Assembly (NCBI GenBank): GCA_900766005.1
Contig: CAAFTU010000082.1
Span: 1 to 64,000, forward strand
Direction of reading: 5' to 3'
DNA from: an uncultured Bacteroides sp.
GTDB taxonomy: Bacteria > Bacteroidota > Bacteroidia > Bacteroidales > Bacteroidaceae
Length of the DNA stretch: 64,000 bases
Shown here: positions 26,770 to 35,535 of the stretch, one piece after another
How the letters are laid out: the number at the start of each line of letters is the position of its first letter
Numbering within the stretch: position 1 is the first letter of the stretch
Position numbers and translations under genes: made by a program
Notes under the pieces: model-generated
Told to the model about the DNA's origin: nothing
The model's database searches: none
The model's input: the letters and a program-made list of their open reading frames with translations, nothing else

Positions 26770-27414
26770 TTACAAGCAAGGTACCTTCACAAATGCTGTA
26801 TCCGGGAAATGCTTCTCTATATAACGACAAATATAAGTTTCTGTATCTGCTTGAATGATTTTATCCTCTCCTTCGGGAAACAGATTGTACATCACTGTAT
26901 GAAGCTTTATCCCTCTCCGTTCTATAGCCTCAAAACTCAATAATGTATGGTTGATACTTCCCAATCGTCCCGAAGTAACAAAAACTAAGGGATAACCCGA
27001 TTCCTGAACATAGTCTATAGTCAGATTATCTTCTGTCAACGGCACCATCAGCCCCCCGGCTCCTTCTACTAAAACAGCATCATAGCGCTCACTCAGCACC
27101 TCCGTGGCATGCTTTATTTTATCAAAATCAATGGCGCGGTTATCTATTCGTGAAGCCAAATGGGGAGAAGCCGGATAAGAAAATATTTCAGGTTTGGTAA
27201 GTCCCTGCTCATCCTCAGGCAAATACTCCATCCCCATCAGACGACGATGCAACTCAATATCCTCCGAATAACCTTCCGGATTTCCTGTCTGTATGAATTT
27301 TTGAGTAATAGTACGACATCCTTGTTTGTTCCAAAGATGTGCCAGATAGGCCGTGGCATAACTTTTACCAATATTTGTATCAATACCACTTACGAAAAAT
27401 ACATTCTGTTTCAT
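26770..27414 (-). CDS. bioD: Dethiobiotin synthetase
   Basis: ATP-dependent carboxylation of diaminopelargonic acid to dethiobiotin, 214 aa. The P-loop-like FFVSGIDTNIGKSYATAYLA at about 6-25 has the BioD GxDTxxGK pattern. VLVEGAGGLMVPLTED (about 104-119) is the second signature. It is the last gene of the minus-strand bio operon, 14 nt after bioC. Confidence 0.95.
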   Translation of the reverse strand: MKQNVFFVSGIDTNIGKSYATAYLAHLWNKQGCRTITQKFIQTGNPEGYSEDIELHRRLMGMEYLPEDEQGLTKPEIFSYPASPHLASRIDNRAIDFDKIKHATEVLSERYDAVLVEGAGGLMVPLTEDNLTIDYVQESGYPLVFVTSGRLGSINHTLLSFEAIERRGIKLHTVMYNLFPEGEDKIIQADTETYICRYIEKHFPDTAFVKVPCL

Positions 27415-27428
27415 GATTCTTTTTATTT

Positions 27429-28184
27429 CTATTGTCTTTTCTTTGCAATAATATAAATAGGATGATAAGTCAAAGTCACCGAACGACCATCACTGAACAA
27501 ACGGGCATACTTGTCACAGAAATCCTGCAAATCCCTTTTAGTCCACGCTTGTTGCCTGACAGCAGCCACCCCGGTGTGTTTCAAGTGATAAAGCACTTCG
27601 AGCGGAGTACCGAAAGTCAGACAGATACGTTCCTCATGAGCCTTCACGATCTCATAGTGTATGCGCAGCGCTTCTTCTAATTCCTCTAAAGAACGATAGT
27701 GAAGACCGCTGCCGGTAACCGATGCAACTTCTTTCAGATTATCCCTGCCGAACGTAGTAAAAGCAAAATATCCTTTCTGCTTCAACAAAGTATTACAACG
27801 TTCAAAAAACAGCTCGGGAGAAACAAACCACTGTAATGCCGAGCATGATACAATCAAATCCTGTCCTTTTGGAAAAGGAAGGGACTCGGCATCCCCTGCC
27901 AGAAAGGTAGCCTGCCCGCTTCCCAACAAATCGGTGAAACAAGAACTCATCTCCTGACAAATGTCATTCAACACCAGTTTTTCAGGATGGAGGGTTTCCA
28001 TCAACCTGCGGGTAAGAAAGCCCGTCCCGCTACCAATTTCCAATATCCGGCCGCACGGACGGGGCAAATAATGATTTAGCATATCACTCATGCGGTATGC
28101 TATCTGCTTTTGTGCCACCGCCTCACGGTTATAACTCTCTACAGCGCGGGAAAAGCGACGGGTTATCAATTGCTTATTAATCAT
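27429..28184 (-). CDS. bioC: Malonyl-ACP O-methyltransferase
   Basis: SAM-dependent methyltransferase that methylates malonyl-ACP to start pimelate synthesis on the fatty-acid machinery. It has 251 aa from the ATG at 28184, MINKQLITRRFSRAVESYNREA, which is the BioC N-terminus; the frame runs back to 28214. SAM motif I is LEIGSGTGFLTRRL (about 48-61), followed by NDICQEM and AGDAESLPFPKGQDLIVSCSALQW. It lies between bioG and bioD. Confidence 0.93.
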   Translation of the reverse strand: MINKQLITRRFSRAVESYNREAVAQKQIAYRMSDMLNHYLPRPCGRILEIGSGTGFLTRRLMETLHPEKLVLNDICQEMSSCFTDLLGSGQATFLAGDAESLPFPKGQDLIVSCSALQWFVSPELFFERCNTLLKQKGYFAFTTFGRDNLKEVASVTGSGLHYRSLEELEEALRIHYEIVKAHEERICLTFGTPLEVLYHLKHTGVAAVRQQAWTKRDLQDFCDKYARLFSDGRSVTLTYHPIYIIAKKRQ

Positions 28185-28195
28185 ACGTTTTTGTT

Positions 28196-28849
28196 TTAAA
28201 TAACAGACGGGCATAGCAAATCTCTCATTATTTCTTCTGAATAATGAGGAATATCATACTCTGCCACTTCCGTCCCTGTCCATGCATTTCTTTGGTTGAC
28301 CGCCGTAAAAATCAAATCATTCTTGCCTATAACAGCCCGTTCCCATGCAAAACTGGGAACAGCGCAAGATTTTACCTGTTCTCCAATCCTCCGAAGCTCT
28401 TCTTGCAGTTCCTCTACCGCACGTTGCGGACGTTTCGACAAGAATGTTTCCAGATTCTCCTTTTTCAAACACATCCTGCGGATAAACTTTTCCAACGTAC
28501 CCTCATTCAAGCCTTCCAGTGTTCCTTCAAAAACTTGCTGCGGAATACCTTTCAAATCATCGACAGGAGTTACCGTGCCATTCAAAGCAACACGCTCACA
28601 AATAGGCAAGTCCATATCCTGCAATACCATAGACGCGGCCCATACTCCCATAGACCAGGCTATCAGGCGAATCTCCTGATAACCCTGCAACAACGTGAAA
28701 TCAAAATCCAGCGAACGATAATCATAACAAACCAACAGATCGCTATTTTCGGGGCAATGATCCATGAAAGGACATTCATCCATTCCCCAACCGGCAAAAA
28801 AAAGTGTCAATCGGGGAAGATGCTTTTGTTGTATAAAATAATGTTTCAT
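28196..28849 (-). CDS. bioG: Pimeloyl-ACP methyl ester esterase, BioG type (DUF452)
   Basis: Alpha/beta-hydrolase that removes the methyl from pimeloyl-ACP methyl ester, ending the BioC-initiated chain extension. It has 217 aa. TLFFAGWGMDECPF near the N-terminus and the nucleophile elbow LIAWSMGVWAAS (Ser about 76) are typical of BioG and not of BioH. YDIPHYSEE near the C-terminus supplies the likely catalytic His. It overlaps the bioF end by 4 nt and precedes bioC by 11 nt, which supports the role. Confidence 0.92.
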   Translation of the reverse strand: MKHYFIQQKHLPRLTLFFAGWGMDECPFMDHCPENSDLLVCYDYRSLDFDFTLLQGYQEIRLIAWSMGVWAASMVLQDMDLPICERVALNGTVTPVDDLKGIPQQVFEGTLEGLNEGTLEKFIRRMCLKKENLETFLSKRPQRAVEELQEELRRIGEQVKSCAVPSFAWERAVIGKNDLIFTAVNQRNAWTGTEVAEYDIPHYSEEIMRDLLCPSVI

Positions 28850-29997
28850 ATCAATTCTATCAGACTTTTTATTTCTTCTTCAGTAATATCCGCTGTCAAC
28901 GAAAAACGGATACGCGATGTTCCTTCGGGCACAGTGGGAGGACGCACCGGCAACGCATAAAAACCTTTACGCTGCAAGAAATCGGCCTTTAACACCGTAT
29001 CACCGCTATCGCCTATCGTCATTGGCAGAATATGGCTGGTAGAAGGACAAGCGTAGCCTTTCTTTACCAACGCGTCTTTCAAAAGAGAGGATATTCTCTT
29101 CAACCTTTCCCTCCGGAAGCTGAAACTGTCCAAATGCTCCAGGATAAAGAATGTCCATAGCAAGTTGACAGGAGGAAGAGCCGTTGTAAATATGAATGTA
29201 CGCATTTTATTGATCAAATAATCACGGATGGTCTTCGAACAAACAATATAGCCTCCTACTGAGGCCAACGCTTTACCAAAAGTTCCACATAAAAAATCGA
29301 TGTCAGCCACACAATCCTGTTCTTCCGCACACCCCAGGCCATGCATCCCCCGCACCCCTACAGCATGCGCTTCATCCACATACAGCAATACATTATCATA
29401 TTGTTGCTTCAAAGTGACCAAACGGCGGAGATCGGCCTCATCACCGTCCATACTGAAAATACTTTCGGTTACAATAATTATTCTATCATACCCGGCATGA
29501 TTGGAAACCAGCAACTGTTCCAATTGGTCATATCGGTTATGCCGGTACCGGATACACTTGGCCGCCGATAAACGAATGCCGTCAATAATGCTGGCATGTA
29601 CCAGTTTATCGGCAAGAATCAATGTACGAGCATCGCTCACTGCAGGAAGAATACCGGCATTCATGTGATAACCACTATTAAAAACCAACGCGCTTTCCTT
29701 CCGAAACAGTCGGGCAAGCAAATCCTCTATCTGAACATAGATATTAAAATTTCCTGTCAGCAGCCGAGAGGATGAAGAGGAAGGAAGAAAAGTGTCGGGA
29801 GTAAGACTTTGCAAGAATTCCGTACGTAATGGCAGATAAGCAGCCAATCCCAGATAATCGTTGGATGAAAGGTTAAGCATCACTTTTCCATTCACCTCCA
29901 CCTCTTTTCCCAAATGGCGGATAACAGGCAACTTACGAAGATTACTTTTATTTTCAAGCAGGGCTAATTCTCTTTCCCAGTCTGTTAATGAATTCAT
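28846..29997 (-). CDS. bioF: 8-amino-7-oxononanoate synthase
   Basis: PLP enzyme condensing pimeloyl-ACP with L-alanine. It has 383 aa from the ATG at 29997; a GTG at 30024, right after the bioA stop and downstream of AGGAGA, would add nine residues and is a real alternative. Motifs are NLSSNDYLGLA, FNSGYHMNAG, VDEAHAVGVRGMHGLG (PLP-ring Asp/His) and GTFGKALASVGGYI with the Schiff-base Lys. Tight spacing to bioA and a 4-nt overlap with bioG show one operon. Confidence 0.95.
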   Translation of the reverse strand: MNSLTDWERELALLENKSNLRKLPVIRHLGKEVEVNGKVMLNLSSNDYLGLAAYLPLRTEFLQSLTPDTFLPSSSSSRLLTGNFNIYVQIEDLLARLFRKESALVFNSGYHMNAGILPAVSDARTLILADKLVHASIIDGIRLSAAKCIRYRHNRYDQLEQLLVSNHAGYDRIIIVTESIFSMDGDEADLRRLVTLKQQYDNVLLYVDEAHAVGVRGMHGLGCAEEQDCVADIDFLCGTFGKALASVGGYIVCSKTIRDYLINKMRTFIFTTALPPVNLLWTFFILEHLDSFSFRRERLKRISSLLKDALVKKGYACPSTSHILPMTIGDSGDTVLKADFLQRKGFYALPVRPPTVPEGTSRIRFSLTADITEEEIKSLIELI

Positions 29998-30024
29998 TTT
30001 TTCTATTTTTCCCAATACTATCAC

Positions 30025-31296
30025 TTATTCTTTTAATTCTCCTACTATCTTTACCAGTGAATGCGTCAATTTGCTCAATTCTTCCGGCTGAATTATAAAA
30101 GGCGGCATGATATACATCAGTTTTCCAAAAGGACGTACCCATACTCCTTCTTCGACAAAACGACGTTGCATGAAAGCCATATCTACCGGTTTCTTCACTT
30201 CAATAACCCCGATAGCTCCCAATACACGCACATCAGCCACCTGCGGCAATAAAGCAGCAGGAGCCAGCTCCCTCTTCAATTGTGATTCAATAGCCTTTAC
30301 CTTTTCCTCCCAACTATATGAAAGCAACAATTCCACGGATGCTTTCGCTACGGCACAAGCCAACGGATTTCCCATAAAAGTAGGGCCGTGCATAAAGACT
30401 CCCGGATAACCGCCGGAAATAGTATCAGCCACCTCATCACTGGCAAGGACAGCAGAAAAAGTCATGTATCCACCGGTCAGTGCCTTACCTATGCACATGA
30501 TATCGGGCTGGACACCTGCATGCTCCCAAGCAAACAGTTTCCCTGTTCTTCCGAAACCTGTCGCTATCTCATCAAAGATTAACAACAGACGATATTGCCT
30601 GCAAAGTTTCTCTGCCTGGCGCAAAAACTCAGGATGATAAAAACGCATTCCGCCCGCCCCTTGTACAATAGGTTCCAGAATCAATGCGGCCATTTCTTCA
30701 TGATGCTGTTCCAATATTTCCTTCAAGGGTTCTATATCCTCTTCATACCAGATTCCGCCAAAGCGCGACCGGGGAGCAGGAACAAAATAACGCACAGGCA
30801 ATGTAGGGCCAAAAATATGATGCATACCGGTCACCGGATCACAAACGGACATGGCATTCCACGTATCTCCATGATATCCGGACTGAATAGTTACAAAATT
30901 ATTTTTCTTTTCCTTCCCTTGCGCATACCAATATTGCACGGCCATTTTCAGTGCCACTTCTACCGCAACCGAACCGGAATCAGCATAAAATATTTTCTGC
31001 ATACGGGGAGGAACAATCTTCAGCAACAACCTGCCTAATTCGATGGCCGGATCGTGTGTCAGTCCGCCGAACATGACATGGCTCATACGGTCTATCTGTT
31101 CCTTGAGCGCTTGGTTCAATACCGGATGATTGTATCCATGTACCATGCACCACCACGAAGACATCCCTTCTATCAAACATCTTCCGTCCTCCAATTCTAT
31201 ATATACTCCATCCGCCCGTCTTACCTTATAAGTGGGCAGCGGATGAGTAGTCGATGTATAAGGATGCCATAAATGCTCCCTGTCAAAATTTTCCAT
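30025..31296 (-). CDS. bioA: Adenosylmethionine-8-amino-7-oxononanoate aminotransferase
   Basis: PLP aminotransferase making 7,8-diaminopelargonate with SAM as amino donor, 423 aa. Visible are the BioA-typical HLWHPYTS at the N-terminus, GMSSWWCMVHGYNHP, GYHGDTWNAMSVCD, LLIFDEIATGFGRTGKLFAWEHAGVQPDI with the PLP Asp, and the Schiff-base Lys in CIGKALTGGYM. It starts 38 nt after bioB. Confidence 0.96.
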   Translation of the reverse strand: MENFDREHLWHPYTSTTHPLPTYKVRRADGVYIELEDGRCLIEGMSSWWCMVHGYNHPVLNQALKEQIDRMSHVMFGGLTHDPAIELGRLLLKIVPPRMQKIFYADSGSVAVEVALKMAVQYWYAQGKEKKNNFVTIQSGYHGDTWNAMSVCDPVTGMHHIFGPTLPVRYFVPAPRSRFGGIWYEEDIEPLKEILEQHHEEMAALILEPIVQGAGGMRFYHPEFLRQAEKLCRQYRLLLIFDEIATGFGRTGKLFAWEHAGVQPDIMCIGKALTGGYMTFSAVLASDEVADTISGGYPGVFMHGPTFMGNPLACAVAKASVELLLSYSWEEKVKAIESQLKRELAPAALLPQVADVRVLGAIGVIEVKKPVDMAFMQRRFVEEGVWVRPFGKLMYIMPPFIIQPEELSKLTHSLVKIVGELKE

Positions 31297-31334
31297 ATAT
31301 TATTTCCTTATTGTTATAATAACTTTATAATGTA

Positions 31335-32294
31335 TCAAAGCGAATACCCGGCCTCTTCTATCAATATTTTATCTTCTGAAACTTTGGAACCTAATGTAGT
31401 CAGCAAATCTCCCACAATGGCAGAATTAATACCGATATACAATGCTTTCTTTACAGCTTCCACACTCATCTGTGAACGCCCTCCGGCAAAACGAAGAAAG
31501 GCTGTGGGATTGATAAAACGGAATAAAGCGATGGTTGTCAGAATCTCCGCCTCTGCAAGACGATCCATTTTTTCCAATGGAGTGCCGGGTATAGGCTGTA
31601 ACAGGTTTATAGGAATAGACTGTACTTCCAATTCCCTCAGTGTAAAAGCAAACTCAATACGCTGTTCCATTGTTTCGCCCATGCCGATGATTCCTCCGCT
31701 GCATACATCCATCCCCACCCTGCGTGCTGCCTGCAACGTTTCTATTTTCTGTTCTTGTGTATGAGTAGAACATAGAGATGAAAAATAAGAGGGAGCCGTT
31801 TCCAGATTACAATGATAACGGGTGATGCCTGCCTTAAACAGCCGTTCCAATTCCGCTTCATCCAGCAATCCTAAAGAAGCGCATAACTGAATATGCGAAT
31901 GCGCACGCATGTACTCTGTTGTCTCACATAGCCGGTCCATGTTACGGCTACCCGGTTTCCTGCCGCTGGTCACCAAAGAAAAACGGGATACTCCCTGCGC
32001 TTCGTTATACAAAGCATGGCGCAGACATTCTTCCTTCCCAACCAAATCATAAACATCCGCTTTTGTTTTATAATGTGCAGACTGTGCGCACCATTTACAA
32101 TTCTCAGGACATTTACCGGATTTAGCATTGATAATGGAACACATATCGAATTTCCGAGAAGCCAGAACCCGTGTTATCTCATGAGCCGCATCATACAAAT
32201 CCTGTTTCTCTGCCTGGCAGGACAGCCAACGGGCTTCTTCTACGGTAATCTTCTCACCGCCCAACACTTTGTTTCTTATTTCATTCAGCATCAT
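31335..32294 (-). CDS. bioB: Biotin synthase
   Basis: Radical-SAM enzyme inserting sulfur into dethiobiotin, 319 aa. The radical-SAM cluster ligands are in SGKCPENCKWCAQS (CxxxCxxC, about 60-73). YNEAQGVSRFSLVTSGR and LLQPIPGTPLE are typical, and conserved Cys and Arg ligands of the second cluster (ICSG-type, FLRFAGGR) are present. A second in-frame ATG (32291) follows directly. It begins 12 nt after the stop of a small ORF whose 3' end lies in a terminator-like hairpin. Confidence 0.96.
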   Translation of the reverse strand: MMLNEIRNKVLGGEKITVEEARWLSCQAEKQDLYDAAHEITRVLASRKFDMCSIINAKSGKCPENCKWCAQSAHYKTKADVYDLVGKEECLRHALYNEAQGVSRFSLVTSGRKPGSRNMDRLCETTEYMRAHSHIQLCASLGLLDEAELERLFKAGITRYHCNLETAPSYFSSLCSTHTQEQKIETLQAARRVGMDVCSGGIIGMGETMEQRIEFAFTLRELEVQSIPINLLQPIPGTPLEKMDRLAEAEILTTIALFRFINPTAFLRFAGGRSQMSVEAVKKALYIGINSAIVGDLLTTLGSKVSEDKILIEEAGYSL

Positions 32295-32306
32295 ATACAG
32301 TTCATA

Positions 32307-32672
32307 TTAAGACAAAAAAAGCCGAAAAGATGCATGGCACATCTTTCCGGCAAACAAATATTTATTTAAATAAAAAAGACAAATCACGTCAGCCACCTGT
32401 GGTTGAGGCAGTTGGATCCGAAACATTTGCAACATGGATTCAACAGGGGCCATTCCTTCTTCATATTCCTCTCCAGCATCCTCTTTCCGTGCGGAAGAGC
32501 AAACAGAGAATGCCGTGCAAACATTTGCCTGTTTACCCAACGATACATCGGCAATCTCCTTTTTCAGATTACCAATAGTTACATATTTGCCCAAGCTATA
32601 AAACATAGCGTACTTCTTCCGGCTCCAATAGCGGAAACGTATCGTATGTTTATTCTGGCACAATTGTTTCAT
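32307..32672 (-). CDS. Small conserved Bacteroidales-type protein leading the bio operon
   Basis: 121-aa basic protein of unknown function, started at the ATG at 32672, about 17 nt below a strong promoter. It has a core FRYWSRKKYAMFYSLGKYVTIGNL (residues about 11-34, split here only by reading). I recall the same RWSRK-Y-A-F-SLG-VTIG pattern in many small Bacteroides proteins upstream of transport or cofactor genes, but I know of no function. It contains several Cys. Its last 14 codons lie in a terminator-like hairpin and it ends 12 nt before bioB, so its translation could influence bio expression. Confidence 0.65.
   Translation of the reverse strand: MKQLCQNKHTIRFRYWSRKKYAMFYSLGKYVTIGNLKKEIADVSLGKQANVCTAFSVCSSARKEDAGEEYEEGMAPVESMLQMFRIQLPQPQVADVICLFYLNKYLFAGKMCHASFRLFLS
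32314..32351 (-). terminator. Terminator/attenuator-like hairpin inside the end of the small ORF, before bioB
   Basis: On the minus strand a 12-position stem (32340-32351 with 32321-32332, one mismatch) and a 7-nt loop are followed by seven Ts (32314-32320). The hairpin is translated as the last codons of the small ORF, and bioB starts 20 nt further. Confidence 0.65.
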
Positions 32673-32694
32673 GTTTTTTCGTATCTGAGATTGG

Positions 32695-32725
32695 CAAAGG
32701 TAAATAAAATATTCAATGCAGCAAA
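32695..32725 (-). promoter_or_regulatory. Promoter of the small ORF and bio operon
   Basis: Minus strand TTTG (32722-32725), 19-nt spacer, TACCTTTG (32695-32702), an exact consensus match. It places transcription start about 17 nt before the ATG at 32672 and rules out the longer frame to 32789. Confidence 0.7.
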
Positions 32726-32824
32726 CTTTTATATAGAAAAACACCGTTCCGCCTCTTACAACCTTAAAACCAGTTTTCCGAAAGCACAACGGTGAATTCT
32801 TAAGTCCTTTATATTATATTTCTG

Positions 32825-34237
32825 TTATTCTTCTTTCTTCGAAGCAGCTTTCTTGGCAACCGGCTTCTTTGCCGTCGTTTTCTTGGCCGCCGCCGGTTTC
32901 TTGGCAGCAGGTTCTTTCTTTACGGCAGGAGCCTTTTTGCCTTCAGCTTTCTCCAGTTTAGCCTGCAATCTCTCCACTTCCTTGTTCAAAGCCACCAATT
33001 CCTCGCCCTGATTCTTAATGGTAGTAAGCAACGAATTTAATTCTTCGTTATCCATATCTACCGGATACAACGAATTGACACGACTTATAAAATCACCCAA
33101 AATGTTCATGTAGTTGGTGAAAGCATCATACGGAGAATCATAAATACCACGATTCAACCAAATACCGGTATTCTTAGTGGTCATGAAGCGGAAATTATTA
33201 CTTGCCTGCAAATAATCCCAATCCTGCTTAATACGGCGATCATCGCACAAATGAACACGTTCTGCCACACTATAAAGTTTATTGAAAGCCTCACGCTGCA
33301 TCACATTGCCTAACCACGGACTGATATCGCGTTCCTCGTCTATCCATGACATAGGATAAGGAACATCCACCTGATCCACAGATTTCAGTTTGGTAATGAT
33401 ATCGGTCGGAGTAGAGAAAGTAACCCCTCTTTCTTTTGCGCAGACAGGCAGTGCTTTCATAAATTCCAAAATATTGGAAGACAATGGCTGGGCGATACCC
33501 AAAGCAGAAAGTTCCATGAAAATATTGATAACCTGCTCCTCCTCCGGCAAAGCTGCAATCCAATCTATATATTTGTCGGCAAACAACGGATATTCATTCC
33601 ATTCGGAATTAGAGAAACGCAGGCTGATGTCATCAGACAATTTGAAATCGCGAAGCAATAACTTCAAGTTCGGATTCATGGCACAATGATACAGGTAGTG
33701 CGGGCTCTTCCAACCCAAAATATGTTTCGCGCCTTCAGTCAACATACCTTTAAAGCCCATATCGGCTATCGTAGCGCCAATATCATTCGAATAAATCAAG
33801 CTGGAGTTACGGAATACCTTCGGCTCCTTGCCAAATATTTGTTTAATCTTGGTACGCATACGTTCCACTTCTTCGCGGAAACAATCTTCATTAGCCAATG
33901 AGGAAAGACCGTGAGAATAAGGTTCGCACAAGAATTCGCAACATCCGGTCTCATTCAACTGATGCAACAACTCGATTACACCGGGCGCATGCACTTCCAA
34001 CTGTTCCAGCGCCACACCCGAGATAGACAAAGCCACCTTGAAAGTATCACCGTGATTCTTTGCCATTTCAATCAACGCACTCAGCGCAGGAATATACGAG
34101 CGTTCGGCTATATCACTGATGCCGCGCTCATTTTCATAATCATCATAATAATAATGGTCACGGCCTATATCAAAACAGCGATAGCGTTTCAGATGGATAA
34201 TTTGATGTATTTCAAAATAAAGACATATTGTTTTCAT
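32825..34237 (-). CDS. Glycoside hydrolase family 57 protein with a Lys/Ala-rich tail
   Basis: GH57 alpha-amylase-like enzyme, 470 aa, cytoplasmic (no signal peptide). Conserved regions are the N-terminal YFEIHQI, FLCEPYSHGLSSL (about 120-132), the nucleophile region MGFKGMLTEGAKHIL (Glu near 187) and RDFKLSDDISLRFSN with the acid/base Asp. After a coiled coil (about 395-430) the C-terminus is a 40-residue run of Lys/Ala/Pro repeats (AAKKPAAAKK type) resembling histone H1 tails. Last gene of the glycogen-type operon, 18 nt after the glycosyltransferase. Confidence 0.9.
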   Translation of the reverse strand: MKTICLYFEIHQIIHLKRYRCFDIGRDHYYYDDYENERGISDIAERSYIPALSALIEMAKNHGDTFKVALSISGVALEQLEVHAPGVIELLHQLNETGCCEFLCEPYSHGLSSLANEDCFREEVERMRTKIKQIFGKEPKVFRNSSLIYSNDIGATIADMGFKGMLTEGAKHILGWKSPHYLYHCAMNPNLKLLLRDFKLSDDISLRFSNSEWNEYPLFADKYIDWIAALPEEEQVINIFMELSALGIAQPLSSNILEFMKALPVCAKERGVTFSTPTDIITKLKSVDQVDVPYPMSWIDEERDISPWLGNVMQREAFNKLYSVAERVHLCDDRRIKQDWDYLQASNNFRFMTTKNTGIWLNRGIYDSPYDAFTNYMNILGDFISRVNSLYPVDMDNEELNSLLTTIKNQGEELVALNKEVERLQAKLEKAEGKKAPAVKKEPAAKKPAAAKKTTAKKPVAKKAASKKEE

Positions 34238-34255
34238 ATCCTAGTTATTGTTTTA

Positions 34256-35521
34256 TTATTTACCATAGTTTTTTAACACCTGCTCATAGAGGGCACGGAT
34301 TCTCAAGCCGACTTTCTCCCATGTAATGCCATCCACCTCTTTCTTTCCTTCTTCCTGCAGATATTGGAAAAGAGAAGGATTCGTACAAATAGAATAGATG
34401 GCATCGGCCATAGCGTTGATATCCCAATAATCTGTCTTGATTACTTTATCCAAAATTTCACCGCAACCCGATTGCTTTGAGATGATAGAAGGAGTTCCGC
34501 ACTGCATAGCCTCTAAAGGAGCAATACCAAAAGGTTCTGACACGGAAGGCATTACGAATACATCACTGTTTTTATATGCTTCATAAACCTGACGCCCACG
34601 CTGGAACCCCGGGAAATGAAAACGGTCTGCAATACCTCGTTCCGCAGCCAGATTGATCATGGCGTCCAGCATGTCTCCCGATCCTGCCATTACAAAACGG
34701 ATGTTACGGGTACGCTTCAAGACCAATGCGGCGGCTTCCACAAAATACTCGGGTCCTTTCTGCATCGTGATACGCCCCAGGAAAGTCACCACTTTTTCTT
34801 TCGAGTGATCAGGACGAGGAATGTCCAGCAAATCTTGCGAAAGCGGATAAACGGCATTGTGCATGGCAAAACATTTGCGCGGGTCTTGATGATATTGGTG
34901 AATAACAGTCTGACGGGTCAGCTCGGACACACACATAATACAGTCGGCATGATCCATGCCATTCTTTTCCATAGCATATACTGTAGGATTCACTTTACCG
35001 CGCGAACGGTCAAAATCAGTAGCATGCACATGGATGCACAAAGGTTTGCCACTTACCAGCTTGGCATGCACACCAGCCGGATAAGTCAGCCAGTCGTGCG
35101 CATGGATAATATCAAATTCTTGCTGGCGCGCAACCACACCGGCAATAATAGAAAAGTTATTGATCTCATCATGAAGGTTTCCCGGATAGCCGCCGGCAAA
35201 CTCCATACACCCCAGATCATTGACGTGCATATATGAGAAATCAGAATAGATATGATCACGGAAAGCATAATACTGTTCCGGAGTCGAAGTCGAAAGACGT
35301 GACTTTAAGTAATCATAATCCACATCACGCCACACAATGGGCACTTGGTTCATGCCTATAATGTTCAGAAACTTTTCTTCGTCGCCACAAGGTTTGGGCA
35401 AACAGAAGGTTGTTTCCATATCACCTTGCAGACTCAGACCTTTTGTTATACCGTAAGATGCTACAGCAAGACCACCATATATTTTGGGAGGAAATTCCCA
35501 TCCAAACATTAATACTTTCAT
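34256..35521 (-). CDS. GT4-family glycosyltransferase (glycogen synthase-like)
   Basis: Retaining GT-B glycosyltransferase, 421 aa from the ATG at 35521 (MKVLMFGWEFPPKIYGGLAVAS). The alternative start at 35539 overlaps the debranching enzyme gene by 4 nt. N-terminal GG-loop, HAHDWLTYPAG, FLGRITMQKGPEYFVEAA and the nucleotide-sugar site SEPFGIAPLEAMQCGTPSI are visible. It lies between a debranching enzyme and a GH57 amylase, so synthesis of glycogen or a related alpha-glucan is the likely role. The sugar donor cannot be seen. Confidence 0.9.
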   Translation of the reverse strand: MKVLMFGWEFPPKIYGGLAVASYGITKGLSLQGDMETTFCLPKPCGDEEKFLNIIGMNQVPIVWRDVDYDYLKSRLSTSTPEQYYAFRDHIYSDFSYMHVNDLGCMEFAGGYPGNLHDEINNFSIIAGVVARQQEFDIIHAHDWLTYPAGVHAKLVSGKPLCIHVHATDFDRSRGKVNPTVYAMEKNGMDHADCIMCVSELTRQTVIHQYHQDPRKCFAMHNAVYPLSQDLLDIPRPDHSKEKVVTFLGRITMQKGPEYFVEAAALVLKRTRNIRFVMAGSGDMLDAMINLAAERGIADRFHFPGFQRGRQVYEAYKNSDVFVMPSVSEPFGIAPLEAMQCGTPSIISKQSGCGEILDKVIKTDYWDINAMADAIYSICTNPSLFQYLQEEGKKEVDGITWEKVGLRIRALYEQVLKNYGK

Positions 35522-35535
35522 ACAGGTCCCTCCTT

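Noticed and set aside
32672..32789. N-terminal extension of the small bio-leader protein to 32789
   Set aside because: The consensus promoter lies inside that extension, so transcription would begin after it.
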